In this document: piece after piece, positions 1 through 9,089 of the stretch | How positions within the stretch are numbered: position 1 is the first letter of the stretch | How the letters are laid out: the number at the start of each line of letters is the position of its first letter | Assembly: GCF_000832305.1 (NCBI RefSeq) | Contig: NZ_CP010536.1 | Span: forward strand, 2,108,001 to 2,172,000 | Length of the DNA: 64,000 bases | Direction of reading: 5' to 3' | Source: Cupriavidus basilensis | GTDB lineage: Bacteria > Pseudomonadota > Gammaproteobacteria > Burkholderiales > Burkholderiaceae | Program-made: the position numbers and the translations under genes | The notes under the pieces: generated by a model | The model's input: only the letters and a program-made list of their open reading frames with translations | What the model was told of the DNA's origin: nothing | The model's database searches: none

Positions 1-2
1 TG

Positions 3-377
3 GACAGCTTCCTGCTGGTTGGCACTAACGACGTGGGCAAGGGCTTCGCGCATCTGCTGGACAGGGCGGGCAGGGTGAGTGCCTCGCTGGCCTGCATGCC
101 GGAAAGCGTGCGCGAGGCCGGCATCACCGTGGTCGGCAACATGGCGTACACGCCCTCGCAGGATGGCCGCCTACTGCACCTGAAGCTGTCCGCCGACGCA
201 ATTGCGTTGCACGGCAGCCAGCCGTCGCCGATTCCATGGACTTATGCAGGCAGCCTTGGGCTGGTGCGCTCGCCATCGATACTGCACTGGGTCTCCCTGA
301 CTCCCGCGGGCCTGCGAGAGAGTGATTTTGATTTGAGCCTGGCGACGCCGCCTTCGGCTGCCGATTTGTGCAAGTAG
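3..377 (+). CDS. hypothetical protein, 3' part only
   Basis: An open frame runs in from the left edge and ends with a TAG at 375-377, so only the last 124 residues are visible. It has no motif I recognise, no obvious membrane segment and no low-complexity tract. An internal ATG lies at 33, but the frame is open to the edge, so the true start is probably outside. It is followed by 280 bases of decayed sequence with an antitoxin-like HTH fragment, so it may itself belong to a mobile or degraded stretch. Function unknown. Confidence 0.45.
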   Translation, partial: DSFLLVGTNDVGKGFAHLLDRAGRVSASLACMPESVREAGITVVGNMAYTPSQDGRLLHLKLSADAIALHGSQPSPIPWTYAGSLGLVRSPSILHWVSLTPAGLRESDFDLSLATPPSAADLCK

Positions 378-541
378 GGATGTATCCGACCGCGCAATAC
401 GACAAGCAGGGACGTCGCATCACTCATCGCGCCATCTACGCTGGTGCTCTGCACCAAATTAGTGCGGCGCAGCCGCTTGTCACGCAGTGGGCGCCAGGGA
501 AGCCTTCATCATGGCCGTTGGGACCGTCCAGCGGAAAGGGC

Positions 542-646
542 GCGTGGGGCAAGGCGCTGCGGCTGCGCACGCGTGCCAGCCAGGCTGTGTTCGCGGCCTA
601 CCTGAACACCAGCCCGACGACCATCCAGAAGCTGTTCAAGGAACGG
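542..646 (+). pseudogene. HTH fragment of a HigA/NadS-type antitoxin
   Basis: Translation gives about 35 residues with the core LRLRTRASQAVFAAYLNTS followed by PTTIQK. This is the helix-turn-helix signature of the XRE-type antitoxins paired with HigB/RelE-like toxins (family form: LR...SQAVFA..LNTS.STVQKWE). No initiation codon, no remaining C-terminal part and no toxin gene are visible. The frame then runs into antisense of the acyl-CoA ligase gene. I read it as a truncated relic. The rest of 378-660 shows nothing else. Confidence 0.5.
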
Positions 647-660
647 TGCCTCTCAATTGG

Positions 661-2241
661 TCAGACGGTAGACGGCACCTCGAATTGGCGGCGTAATTCT
701 CGCTTGAGCAGCTTTCCGCTCGGATTTTTGGGTAGGCTGTCGACGAAGACCACGCGCTTGGGCACCTTGAAGTGCGCCATGTGGGCCTTGCAGTGTTCGA
801 TCACCCGATCTTCCTCAAGAGTGCATCCGCTCTTGACAACAATGACGGCAGCCACTACCTCGACCCAGCGGGGATCCGGAACACCGACGACCGCGACCTC
901 CGAAACTTCCGCGATGCGGAAGATGGTCTCCTCTACCTCTCGAGTGGCGACGTTTTCCCCGCCAGTCTTGATCATGTCCTTTTTTCGATCCACGATTGTG
1001 ATGTAGCCCTCGTCGTCCATCATTGCCAGATCGCCACTATGGAACCAGCCACCGGCAAATGCCGTTTCGGTCTTGTCCGGCGCGTTGAAGTAACCCGACA
1101 GGAGTTGGGGAGAGCGATGCACGATCTCGCCGATCTCACCGGGCAGGACATCTTCCATTTCGTCATTGACTAAACGGGTTTCCACGTTCAGTACCGGCCG
1201 TCCCGCAGATCCGGCCTTGCGTAACTGGTCGCCCGGCTTGAGCACCGCCGCCAATGGCGCGATTTCTGTTTGCCCGTAGTAGTTCCACAGCCGAACCTTA
1301 GGCAAGCGCCGCCACATTTCTAGTAGTACCTCTACCGGCATCATGGACGCGCCGTAGTAGCCCTTTTCAAGCGTAGTGGGATGACTCGATTCGAATAGCT
1401 CTGAACGCAGCAGGCTGATCCATACCGTCGGCGGAGCAAAGAACGAGCTAATCGCATTCCGTGCGATCAACGGCAGAATCACGTCCGGCCGCGGCATGCC
1501 GGTGATGACGTTCGTACATCCAAGATAGATCGCTGGCCCGAGGAAGCAGTCGAGTTGCGCACAATGGTAGAAGGGCAGCGCATGAAGAAGCGTATCCTCG
1601 CCTGACATCTCCCCTTCGATGACGCAGCTGACGTACTGCCACAGCACGGCGTCATGACTCAAGAGTGCCCCCTTGGGCAAAGACTCGGTGCCACTGGTAT
1701 AGATGATTTGAGCGGGTGCGCTGGATTCGACAGTGATCGAAAGCGGCTCATCGGCACCGCTCAGCAGGTCGGCGAATGTGTCCATTCCCGCAAGTGCTGT
1801 TGCCGGTTCTTCACCCGGCAGCCAGAGCGTTCGCGACACTTTGGTGTCCCGTTTGATCGCCTCCAGCCCCAAATCCTCCAGCCCCGGGCCGACCGCAAGC
1901 GTTTGCGCACCCGAGTTGCGCAAGATGTACGCAATCTCGTCCTCGTTCAACATGAAATTGATTGGAACGAGAATGGCTCCGATGCGCGCGATGGCAAAAC
2001 GCATCGCGGCGAACGCGTGGGAATTCCGCGACAGGATGGCGACCGGATCCCCTTTGCCGATGCCTCGTTCGAGTAGCGAATGGCCGACCCGATTGCAGAT
2101 GCGATCGAACTCGGCATAGGTCCATCGCACGTCGCAGCATAGGATCGCGTCCTTGTCAGGGCTACGTTTCGCCGCGCGGCGGAGTATGTCGCCAATGCAC
2201 TGCTGCCGGACGAACTTGTCGACCAGTCCATGTTTGCTCAT
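661..2241 (-). CDS. AMP-dependent acyl-CoA synthetase/ligase
   Basis: 526 residues, the usual length of the fatty-acyl/aryl-CoA synthetase family (ANL superfamily), which activates a carboxylic acid with ATP to an acyl-adenylate and transfers it to CoA in the cytoplasm. The ATP-binding loop YTSGTESLPKG is at 181-191, YGQTE at 322-326, HSGDL near 401, the DRKKD hinge near 418-422, and the catalytic lysine of PSGK at 510. The ATG at 2241 is chosen because AAGGAGA lies seven bases upstream; an earlier in-frame ATG lacks this. It lies 209 bases downstream of the CocE-type hydrolase gene on the same strand, after the porin, which suggests a shared uptake-hydrolysis-activation pathway. Substrate cannot be told from sequence; a carboxylate released by the hydrolase is a reasonable guess. 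Confidence 0.85.
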   Translation of the reverse strand: MSKHGLVDKFVRQQCIGDILRRAAKRSPDKDAILCCDVRWTYAEFDRICNRVGHSLLERGIGKGDPVAILSRNSHAFAAMRFAIARIGAILVPINFMLNEDEIAYILRNSGAQTLAVGPGLEDLGLEAIKRDTKVSRTLWLPGEEPATALAGMDTFADLLSGADEPLSITVESSAPAQIIYTSGTESLPKGALLSHDAVLWQYVSCVIEGEMSGEDTLLHALPFYHCAQLDCFLGPAIYLGCTNVITGMPRPDVILPLIARNAISSFFAPPTVWISLLRSELFESSHPTTLEKGYYGASMMPVEVLLEMWRRLPKVRLWNYYGQTEIAPLAAVLKPGDQLRKAGSAGRPVLNVETRLVNDEMEDVLPGEIGEIVHRSPQLLSGYFNAPDKTETAFAGGWFHSGDLAMMDDEGYITIVDRKKDMIKTGGENVATREVEETIFRIAEVSEVAVVGVPDPRWVEVVAAVIVVKSGCTLEEDRVIEHCKAHMAHFKVPKRVVFVDSLPKNPSGKLLKRELRRQFEVPSTV

Positions 2242-2450
2242 TTTCGGTCTCCTTATCATTTTGAACTGGGGCCTTTTGGGGCGATCTCATGTGTCGCGCG
2301 GTCAAAGCCGTGCGCCGCGCGTGGTGGCTTCAATCGGTAGGCCCCCGATCCTTACCGAAGTTGAAGCCGTTCCTCGTGCCGTGCTGCCTTGAACGACGTA
2401 CGAGAGGAGGCCAAACAACGGCCTGCTGATCGCTTGCCGCGGACGGCGAC

Positions 2451-4160
2451 TCAGAGCGCCGGAATGACAGGCAGCAAGATGCGCGCAGCGTATTCACCAC
2501 CGCAATGAAGGGAAGTCACGCCGCGGAATCGCTCCTGGCTCCGATCGACAGGATGATCGTGCAGCATCACCGAACATCCCCGCAGCTCCTTGCCGTACAG
2601 CTTGGGATAGGGACCCGGCAGATCATGCTGAAAGTCCGAGCCGCCTACCGTAAGTACAAGCCGATAGCCTTTCGGAAAGACGAAGCAGGTTGGCCAGATC
2701 TCAACCTGGACTTCGTATACTTCGCCCGGCTCAAGCGGCTGAATCTCGTCATGCGTATGTACGGGCTGATAAGGTTTGGAGGCAGCCGAATCCAGCTTGC
2801 GATGAGATGCTCTCAGCCAGCCTTGCGTAATGGGCGCGTGAGGCTCGACGGAACCGAGCACCAGATGTTCCTTTCCGTCTGGAGCAAAGGCCCGCACCGT
2901 CAGAAACAAGTCGGCATCCGCGGCTGTCGAGGAGATATAGAGCGTTGCAGCCAGTGGGCCGGTCAACTCTGTGTCCTGCTCAAAGGGCACCGTACTGAAA
3001 CTCACCTTCCCGTTGAGCCCGTCAAAGGACTGTAGAGATGACGCAGCCGGCGGTTCCGCATTCAGTGCCAGGGTATCTGCGTCCAGATACATGGGCGTCC
3101 ACGCGGTCCGGGCCAATGGCCACTCGAACTCGGCACGCTCAATGAACTTGTCTGTGTGGCGTACCTGAAGCCTGATTGGCGGCTCACGGTCCCAGCCGTT
3201 GTCTTCCCCCTTGAGGAAGTGATCGAAGAACCGGCGTTGGAGTGCGACCCCATAGTCGGTATAGAACTCCGTCCAGTGTTCAAGGCCATGGATCTCGAGC
3301 CACTTCTGCTTCGATCCGGCGTGCAGGTACCCTTCAATGTTTCCGCGCATGTGCAAGCCCTGGCCACCCCAGTTGCCGCATGAGAGCACAGGCACTTCGA
3401 TGGCCGGCAAGTCCGCGCGCCTGCCGTCAAAGTAGCCGGCCGTGATAAGTTCCGAGCCGACCTGCATGGCATCGATGTCAACGCGGTTGGCGATCAGTTG
3501 TTCGTCGCTGAGTTCCGCCGGTCCGGAAATCGGAACCCCATTGTTGGGATTCACATGCCCACGCCTGCCGAGGCCGTGCTGCACGTTTGTCACCTGCATC
3601 GGATACCACTCGATCATGAAGGTGTTGAGCATTCCGCCGTGCCTGACGACGTCCCTGTAGAAATCGCTGAACCCCTCGAAGGGGCAGATCGCCGCCAGAT
3701 GGGGGGGGCGCTTTCCCGCGACGATCCATTGGATGGAAGCGTAATAGGACACGCCCGCCAGCCCGATCTTCCCGTTGCTCCAGGGCTGCTGCGCTGCCCA
3801 TTCAATGCAATCGTAGAAGTCCTGTGCCTCGCGCGGGGAGAAGGAATCAATGACGCCTGGTGATCGGCCAGCGCCGCGCGAGTCCACGCGAATGCAGATA
3901 TAACCCAGGGGTACCCATCGTTCAGGATCCGCGGTCTCCCAGTTCGCGTACTTCCCGCTGCTGCCGTTGAGGATTTCCGGGTGCTTGGCAGTGAGTGATT
4001 GCCATTGTGCGGGGAATCCCACCTGGAATGGGAGGCCCTTCGCGTAGGGTCCGTATGACATCAACACCGGATAGCGTCCTTCCTCTTGCGGGCGGAAGAC
4101 GTCGGCACGAACTACCGAACCATCGTCCATGGGGATTTCAACGTCCCAATCGATTTGCAT
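2451..4160 (-). CDS. CocE/NonD family alpha/beta hydrolase
   Basis: 569 residues. The N-terminal half is an alpha/beta hydrolase of the X-Pro dipeptidyl-peptidase (S15)/CocE type: DSRGAGRS at about 93-100 and the nucleophile elbow GVSYYA with Ser138. A histidine in GLEHW (about 295) is the likely catalytic base. The C-terminal part is the jelly-roll (PepX_C) domain. The family hydrolyses ester or amide bonds, as in cocaine esterase and glutaryl-7-ACA acylase. The start at 4160 (MQIDWDVEIP) has AGGAGA six bases upstream; the longer open frame upstream is antisense-like and lies over the porin stop. The gene begins 31 bases after the porin stop, so the two are probably co-transcribed. Natural substrate unknown. 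Confidence 0.85.
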   Translation of the reverse strand: MQIDWDVEIPMDDGSVVRADVFRPQEEGRYPVLMSYGPYAKGLPFQVGFPAQWQSLTAKHPEILNGSSGKYANWETADPERWVPLGYICIRVDSRGAGRSPGVIDSFSPREAQDFYDCIEWAAQQPWSNGKIGLAGVSYYASIQWIVAGKRPPHLAAICPFEGFSDFYRDVVRHGGMLNTFMIEWYPMQVTNVQHGLGRRGHVNPNNGVPISGPAELSDEQLIANRVDIDAMQVGSELITAGYFDGRRADLPAIEVPVLSCGNWGGQGLHMRGNIEGYLHAGSKQKWLEIHGLEHWTEFYTDYGVALQRRFFDHFLKGEDNGWDREPPIRLQVRHTDKFIERAEFEWPLARTAWTPMYLDADTLALNAEPPAASSLQSFDGLNGKVSFSTVPFEQDTELTGPLAATLYISSTAADADLFLTVRAFAPDGKEHLVLGSVEPHAPITQGWLRASHRKLDSAASKPYQPVHTHDEIQPLEPGEVYEVQVEIWPTCFVFPKGYRLVLTVGGSDFQHDLPGPYPKLYGKELRGCSVMLHDHPVDRSQERFRGVTSLHCGGEYAARILLPVIPAL

Positions 4161-4191
4161 GTCTGTCTCCTGATACAGTTTGTAGTCAGCG

Positions 4192-5190
4192 TTAAAACTT
4201 CTGGCGCATGCCCAGGGCCAAGCTGGTGCCGCTGCCCTTTCCAGCCACCTTGTCGAACATAGTCGCAACGTAAAGGTCCGTGCGCGTCGACAGGGCGTAG
4301 TCATAACCGCCGGAAAGCCCGTGACGACGATAGTCCGCCATGACATCGCTACGTACGCGTGAAGACACCGCCGAGGCTAAGATCTTTCCGCTGCCGACTG
4401 GAATCTGCACACCCACTTGCAGCGTATCGGTCATCGTCGATGCGCCGCTCGTGCTTGTGTGGGCATATTCAGTCAGCAGCTTGATGGCCTTGTAGTCATA
4501 GGACAATCCTCCCACCATTGCTGTCTGCGCCCAGCTTCCCGCCGGAAGTCCGGGGCCGAGCCGGGTCCTCTGGATGGCGAAGCTCGCCGAGAATGGCCCG
4601 CGATCATAGAGGAGCATACCGACGGCATTGTTCTGCGAGTTTGTGCCAGACTGCTCGCCAAGGCTGTATAGGCCCCGGAACGAAACTCCCGAGAATTCCG
4701 GTGAGTAGTATCCGAACGCGTTGTTCCAAGCGGTATCGCCAGCAATGAATCGGCCTTGTTGCGGCGTCCACAGCACGTTCTCGAATGGCGAAAATTTGGT
4801 CGATCCGGAGAACGCATCGAAGAGTGCGGTGGCCAGGTATGTCGGATTGGCGAGCCGGCCGAGGCGAACTTCGCCAAAGCCATTTTCCAATCCAACATAG
4901 GCATTCCGGGCGAAAAGGCCATCCGTGGGTGCACGCCCATTGGCACCCGTGTCCGTCAGGAAGAATCCCTCGAGGCGGTAGTTCGCCTTGAGCCCGGCGC
5001 CAAGGTCCTCGCTCCCCGTCATGCCCCAGAAGGACGTCTGCAGACCACCACTTTCCACGCCAATTGCGGAACGCTGCCCACTGAGATGGGTCGAGCCGAC
5101 ATAGGCGTCTGCGAGCCCGTATAGCTGTGCGCCGGTTGCATTGGCTGCGCAAGGCAACGCAATGAGCGCCAGCGCGTACCACTTCACCAT
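4192..5190 (-). CDS. Gram-negative general porin (Porin_4 type)
   Basis: 332 residues starting with a signal peptide (MVKWYALALIALPCAANA, cleavage probably after ANA). The mature protein begins AQLYGLADAYV and has beta-strand-rich repeats ending in the C-terminal aromatic LALGMRQKF, the outer-membrane insertion signal. This is the trimeric 16-stranded porin family common in Burkholderiaceae, passing small hydrophilic or anionic solutes through the outer membrane. The ATG at 5190 is preceded by AAGGAGCG seven bases away. It is the first gene of a likely porin-hydrolase-ligase series, so it may admit the substrate of the CocE-type enzyme. Confidence 0.9.
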   Translation of the reverse strand: MVKWYALALIALPCAANATGAQLYGLADAYVGSTHLSGQRSAIGVESGGLQTSFWGMTGSEDLGAGLKANYRLEGFFLTDTGANGRAPTDGLFARNAYVGLENGFGEVRLGRLANPTYLATALFDAFSGSTKFSPFENVLWTPQQGRFIAGDTAWNNAFGYYSPEFSGVSFRGLYSLGEQSGTNSQNNAVGMLLYDRGPFSASFAIQRTRLGPGLPAGSWAQTAMVGGLSYDYKAIKLLTEYAHTSTSGASTMTDTLQVGVQIPVGSGKILASAVSSRVRSDVMADYRRHGLSGGYDYALSTRTDLYVATMFDKVAGKGSGTSLALGMRQKF

Positions 5191-5459
5191 CGGCGCGCTC
5201 CTTGAATCCTCGCGCTGGCTACAAGCCATGTCGTCAATGGCACTGCTTACTTGTCGTTCTTTGTACAAAGCATCTCCTCCATCTTATTGACTTCGAGCAC
5301 CAAAAATCGTGGCGTATGAGCCAGCTCACTGACGGGGTGGTCGTCCCGCCCTGCGGCAGTGTGAATGCTGGTATTCGCCCATGCTGGCTGCGACGCGACA
5401 GCGCAGTGCGACCCATAAGGGGCAGAGCGTGGCGCGCGCCAGTTGTGGATAGAAAGCTG

Positions 5460-6773
5460 TCAAGGAGGCCCAGGGGCCGGCAACACGGTCGCGTAGTTGA
5501 CGCCGAAGCCGATCCGCGCATAGTCCTCGCGCTCGCACCAGCCACGGAACACGACGGTATCGCCGTCCTTAAGGAAGCCGCGTTGCTCGCCGTCGCCGAT
5601 ATCTGCCGGATGCGTCCCGGATACGGTGAGCTCGATCAACGCCCCGGCTTCCCAAGGATTGGGGCCAGAAACCGTGCCGCTCCCCAACAGGTCGCCGGGC
5701 TGCAGGTTGCAGCCTCCCACGGTGTGGTGGGCAATCATCTGGCCCAGTGTCCAGTACTGGTGTTGGAAGCTGGTACGGGTCAGCTTGTGCGGTGGCCGGC
5801 CCTGCGCCTGTCGGCGCGCGCTGAGTATCGACACCTCGAGCTGGATGTCGAACGCGCCGGCTGCAGCGTTGTCCGCCGAGCGAAGATAGTCGAGCGGCTG
5901 CGGGCGCTCTGGAGCGCGCGTCCACCCGGTGCGGTACGGCAGCAAGGCTTCCAGTGTGACGATCCATGGTGACAACGTGGTGGCGAAGTTCTTGGCGAGG
6001 AAGGGCCCGAGCGGTTGCATCTCCCAGGTCTGGATGTCACGCGCGGACCAATCGTTGAGCAGGCACAAGCCGAATATGTGCTGCTGCGCGTTTGCCAGGG
6101 GGATGGGCGTACCACGCGCATTTCCGATGCCAATGACCGCACCAACTTCCAGTTCGTAGTCAAGACGCTGGCAAGGTCCGTACACAGGCGCACTGCTGGG
6201 ATCTGTACGATACTGACCCGCCGGCCGGTAGACCTGTTGGCCGCTGACATCGATAGAGGACACGCGGCCGTGATAGGCGATGGGGAGCCAGTCAAAGTTC
6301 GGGTTGACCTCGATCCCGAACTGGCGGCAGCAGTTCACGGCGTGGTCCAGCGAGGTGTAGAAGTCCGTGTAATCGCCGATACGCACGGGAACGGCATGCT
6401 CGGCATCCAGCTGCGGCACCAGCGCTTCGCGAACTTGCCGTGCAAGCGAGCTGCCGGACTGCAACAGCCCATAGAGTCCGTGCCGGAGTGCCCGCCAGCT
6501 CTCCGGACCCAGTTCAAGCAGGCCATTGAGCGTTGGCGCCGCCGCAGCCCGCACCGCTTCTGCGGCGCTGTCCTGCAAACCGGGCAGAGACTGCAACGCA
6601 CCGAGGTCGACTATCTGGTCACCGATTGCTACGCCGCCGCGCCACGCTTCGGTGCTGCCCTTGCGCCGGAAGACAGAAAGCGGAAGGTTCTGCAGCGGAA
6701 AATCGCAGCCAGCGGCATTGGCCGAGTCCAGCCAGCTGCGGCGCGAGGCATCATGCGTGTGGTTCAGTTCCAT
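5460..6773 (-). CDS. fumarylacetoacetase-like hydrolase
   Basis: 437 residues, full length for bacterial fumarylacetoacetase, which cleaves the C-C bond of fumarylacetoacetate to fumarate and acetoacetate. Both domains are present. Metal and catalytic motifs match the family: DYTDFYTSLDHA (acid and catalytic His), YHGR, the ELE pair in LDYELEVGAV and the NDWSARDIQTWE block. The ATG at 6773 lies seven bases after the stop of the cyclase gene, so translation is probably coupled; the longer open frame upstream is antisense-like. No homogentisate dioxygenase or maleylacetoacetate isomerase lies nearby, so it may act on a different diketo acid within the MFS-cyclase-hydrolase operon. Confidence 0.85.
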   Translation of the reverse strand: MELNHTHDASRRSWLDSANAAGCDFPLQNLPLSVFRRKGSTEAWRGGVAIGDQIVDLGALQSLPGLQDSAAEAVRAAAAPTLNGLLELGPESWRALRHGLYGLLQSGSSLARQVREALVPQLDAEHAVPVRIGDYTDFYTSLDHAVNCCRQFGIEVNPNFDWLPIAYHGRVSSIDVSGQQVYRPAGQYRTDPSSAPVYGPCQRLDYELEVGAVIGIGNARGTPIPLANAQQHIFGLCLLNDWSARDIQTWEMQPLGPFLAKNFATTLSPWIVTLEALLPYRTGWTRAPERPQPLDYLRSADNAAAGAFDIQLEVSILSARRQAQGRPPHKLTRTSFQHQYWTLGQMIAHHTVGGCNLQPGDLLGSGTVSGPNPWEAGALIELTVSGTHPADIGDGEQRGFLKDGDTVVFRGWCEREDYARIGFGVNYATVLPAPGPP

Positions 6774-6780
6774 GATGAAC

Positions 6781-7584
6781 TCAGGCGGCGTTGAGGGCAT
6801 CGTCGAAGATGGCAACGGCGCGGGTCCAGCCGGCCGAGGCACCCCGGATCTTGTGCGGGAAACACGAGATGTAGAAGCCATGCGGCGGCAGCGACTCAAG
6901 GTTATGCAGCTTCTCCAGATGGCAATAGCCGATATTGCGGCCCGCCTTGTGGCCCTCCCATATCAGGGAGGCATCGTGCGTCTGCGCATACTTCTTTGCC
7001 GTATGCACGAACGGTGCATCCCAGCTCCACGCGTCTGTGCCGGTCAGGCGTACGCCATGCTCAAGCAGGTACATGGTGGCGTCGAGCCCCATGCCGCAGC
7101 CTGACGAGACATAGTCAGGCTGGCCGTAGCGCTTGCCCGCGCGCGTATTGACCACCACGATCTCGAGCGGCTTGAGCACGTGGCCTATGCGGGCGAGTTC
7201 GGCCTCGACATCGTCGGCGGTGACCACATAGCCGTCGGCCAGGCTGGTGAAATCGAGCTTCACGCCCGGCTGGAAACACCACTCGAGCGGCACCTCGTCA
7301 ATGGTGATGGCGCGCTCCTTCTGCCCCAACGATTCGTTCATGGTGCTGTGGAAGTGATAGGGTGCGTCCAGGTGCGTGCCATTGTGCGTATTGAGCTGGA
7401 CCTGCTCGATCGCCCAGCCTTCGCTGTCCGGGAGGTCTGATGGATTCAGCCCTGGGAAAAAGGCCGCGATCTGCTTGGCCGTGGCGCGATGGGACAGGTA
7501 CTCGATCCGGGGGCCATAGCCGGGCGGGTCGGAAACGACATCGTTTTCCAGGTAGATCGAGAGATCGACGAAGTGGCGGGGCAT
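6781..7584 (-). CDS. cyclase family protein (kynurenine formamidase-like)
   Basis: 267 residues of the metal-dependent cyclase/kynurenine formamidase superfamily. The defining metal motif HNGTHLDAPYHF is present with His67, His71, Asp73 and His77. Members hydrolyse amides or lactone-like rings or act as isatin hydrolases. It sits between the MFS transporter gene (47 bases upstream) and the fumarylacetoacetase-like gene (seven bases downstream), so the three form an operon. The context suggests a ring or amide opening before C-C hydrolysis. The precise substrate is not evident; a genuine tryptophan pathway is unlikely because no kynureninase or tryptophan dioxygenase is present. Confidence 0.8.
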   Translation of the reverse strand: MPRHFVDLSIYLENDVVSDPPGYGPRIEYLSHRATAKQIAAFFPGLNPSDLPDSEGWAIEQVQLNTHNGTHLDAPYHFHSTMNESLGQKERAITIDEVPLEWCFQPGVKLDFTSLADGYVVTADDVEAELARIGHVLKPLEIVVVNTRAGKRYGQPDYVSSGCGMGLDATMYLLEHGVRLTGTDAWSWDAPFVHTAKKYAQTHDASLIWEGHKAGRNIGYCHLEKLHNLESLPPHGFYISCFPHKIRGASAGWTRAVAIFDDALNAA

Positions 7585-7630
7585 GGTGACGAATCCTCTG
7601 TGGAGATGCGTAAGTTCGGAAGACGCGGGC

Positions 7631-8896
7631 TCAGCTGGCGTCCAGCGACGGTGCGGCGCCTGCCGCCTCGGATGCGTTCGCGCCGGCTTCCTGCCCGGCG
7701 ACGGCGCGTGGCAACAGAGTCACCACGCCAGCAGACAGCAGGAACAAGCCGCCGCACAGTGCGATGCTGGGTGCAAAGCCGAACGCCGTTGCCGCCGAGC
7801 CCAGCGCCAGGGGGGCGAAGGCGGAGATGCCGCGGCCGACGTTGAAACAGAATCCGGCGCCGGTTGCGCGGATGTGCGTCGGGAAAAGTTCGGAGAAATA
7901 GGAGCCCACCAGCCCGGCAAAGGCCATGAAGAAGGCGAACACCGGTCCCAGCGCCAGCAAAGCGGTGTGGTCCGTGACGGCGGTATAGACCGGCAGCATC
8001 AGCCCGGAGCCGACCAGCGAAGCGATCACGGCACGTTGCTTGCCGATGCGGTCCGCGAGCACGCCGAAGACGTTGTACCCGAGGAACATACCGACGTTCA
8101 GCACGGCCACGAAGCTCGCCATGGTGGCGACATCGAGCCCCCTTTCCCTGACCAGGAAGGTCGGCAGCCAGGTCGAAGCGCCCCAGTACGCGGACAGCGC
8201 CAGCGCTGAGGTCGTGGTGCCGAGCAGCGTAATGCGCAGCATGCCGGGGGCGAACAATTCGGCAAGACTCCCGCTGCCAGCGCGCGCCTCGCCGGCCGCC
8301 CCCCTAGCTCGCTGCTGCCGCCAGACGGCTGATTCCGGCACGCACAGCCAGACATAGACGATGGCGATGCCTACGGCAGCGCCGCAGACCAGGAACAACA
8401 TGCGCCATCCATATGCGGGCAGCAGCCAGGCCGCGGCCAGCGCGGCCACGGTCGCGCCCACCGAAAAGGAACTGAGCACGAAGGCCGTGGCTCGTCCGCG
8501 CCGGTGCGCCGGCCAAGTCTCGTTGACATGCGCCGCTGCCGCGCTCCAGACCCCGCCCAGGCCAAGGCCGGAAAGGAAACGCAAGAGCAAAATCTGGCGC
8601 CAGTCAGTAGCGGCAGCAGTCACCATCGTCAGCACGCCGAAGATGACCAGCGACAGCAGCAACGCCGTGCGCCGGCCCCTGGTGTCGGCCAACCGGCCCA
8701 TCACCACGCTGCTCAGCCCGATGCCCAGGAGCGTGGCGGTGACCAGCAAGCCGGCCTGCGCCTGGCTGATGTGCAGCGACGCCGTGACGGCCGGCATGGC
8801 GATGGCAAGGATGAGGATGTCCACCGCGTCGAACATATAACTGAGGAAACAGCCGAGCAGCACGCGCCACTTCAGCGAGGCAGGATTGAGGGGCAT
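7631..8896 (-). CDS. MFS transporter, aromatic acid/H+ symporter-like
   Basis: 421 residues with about twelve membrane segments. The loop 2-3 signature GRLADTRGRRTAL near residue 67 and its counterpart GVLADRIGKQRA in the second half identify the major facilitator superfamily; overall it looks like the AAHS (aromatic acid) group. It would import an organic acid across the inner membrane. AGGAGA precedes the ATG at 8896. First gene of the operon with the cyclase and fumarylacetoacetase-like genes, and divergent from a TetR gene with two palindromes between them, so it is probably repressed by that regulator. Confidence 0.85.
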   Translation of the reverse strand: MPLNPASLKWRVLLGCFLSYMFDAVDILILAIAMPAVTASLHISQAQAGLLVTATLLGIGLSSVVMGRLADTRGRRTALLLSLVIFGVLTMVTAAATDWRQILLLRFLSGLGLGGVWSAAAAHVNETWPAHRRGRATAFVLSSFSVGATVAALAAAWLLPAYGWRMLFLVCGAAVGIAIVYVWLCVPESAVWRQQRARGAAGEARAGSGSLAELFAPGMLRITLLGTTTSALALSAYWGASTWLPTFLVRERGLDVATMASFVAVLNVGMFLGYNVFGVLADRIGKQRAVIASLVGSGLMLPVYTAVTDHTALLALGPVFAFFMAFAGLVGSYFSELFPTHIRATGAGFCFNVGRGISAFAPLALGSAATAFGFAPSIALCGGLFLLSAGVVTLLPRAVAGQEAGANASEAAGAAPSLDAS

Positions 8897-8954
8897 GATG
8901 CGTCTCCTGGTTGTGTAAGCCGGGGCCTAAGTTGTCGGCGCTATTCTTATACTG

Positions 8955-8972
8955 ACTGTACGATCGTTCAGT
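8955..8972. promoter_or_regulatory. palindromic operator 1 (TetR-type)
   Basis: ACTGTACGATCGTTCAGT is an 18-base palindrome with a single mismatched pair. It lies between the divergent MFS gene (start 8896) and the TetR gene (start 9090). It shares the half-site ACTGTACG with the second site 32 bases away (centre to centre), about three helical turns. Likely binding site of the adjacent TetR protein. Confidence 0.7.
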
Positions 8973-8985
8973 ATGAATTTGAGCG

Positions 8986-9005
8986 GACTGTACGCTCGTA
9001 CAGTC
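8986..9005. promoter_or_regulatory. palindromic operator 2 (TetR-type)
   Basis: GACTGTACGCTCGTACAGTC is a 20-base palindrome, imperfect only at the central pair. It has the same ACTGTACG half-site as the site at 8955-8972. The shared consensus is ACTGtACGnnCGTaCAGT. Confidence 0.7.
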
Positions 9006-9089
9006 AAGTCTTGAACTAGGGTAAACGCCGGTGCCGCGAGCGGTGATGTGCGGTTCGCTACAATGGCGCATCAACAACGCGGAGGCAGC

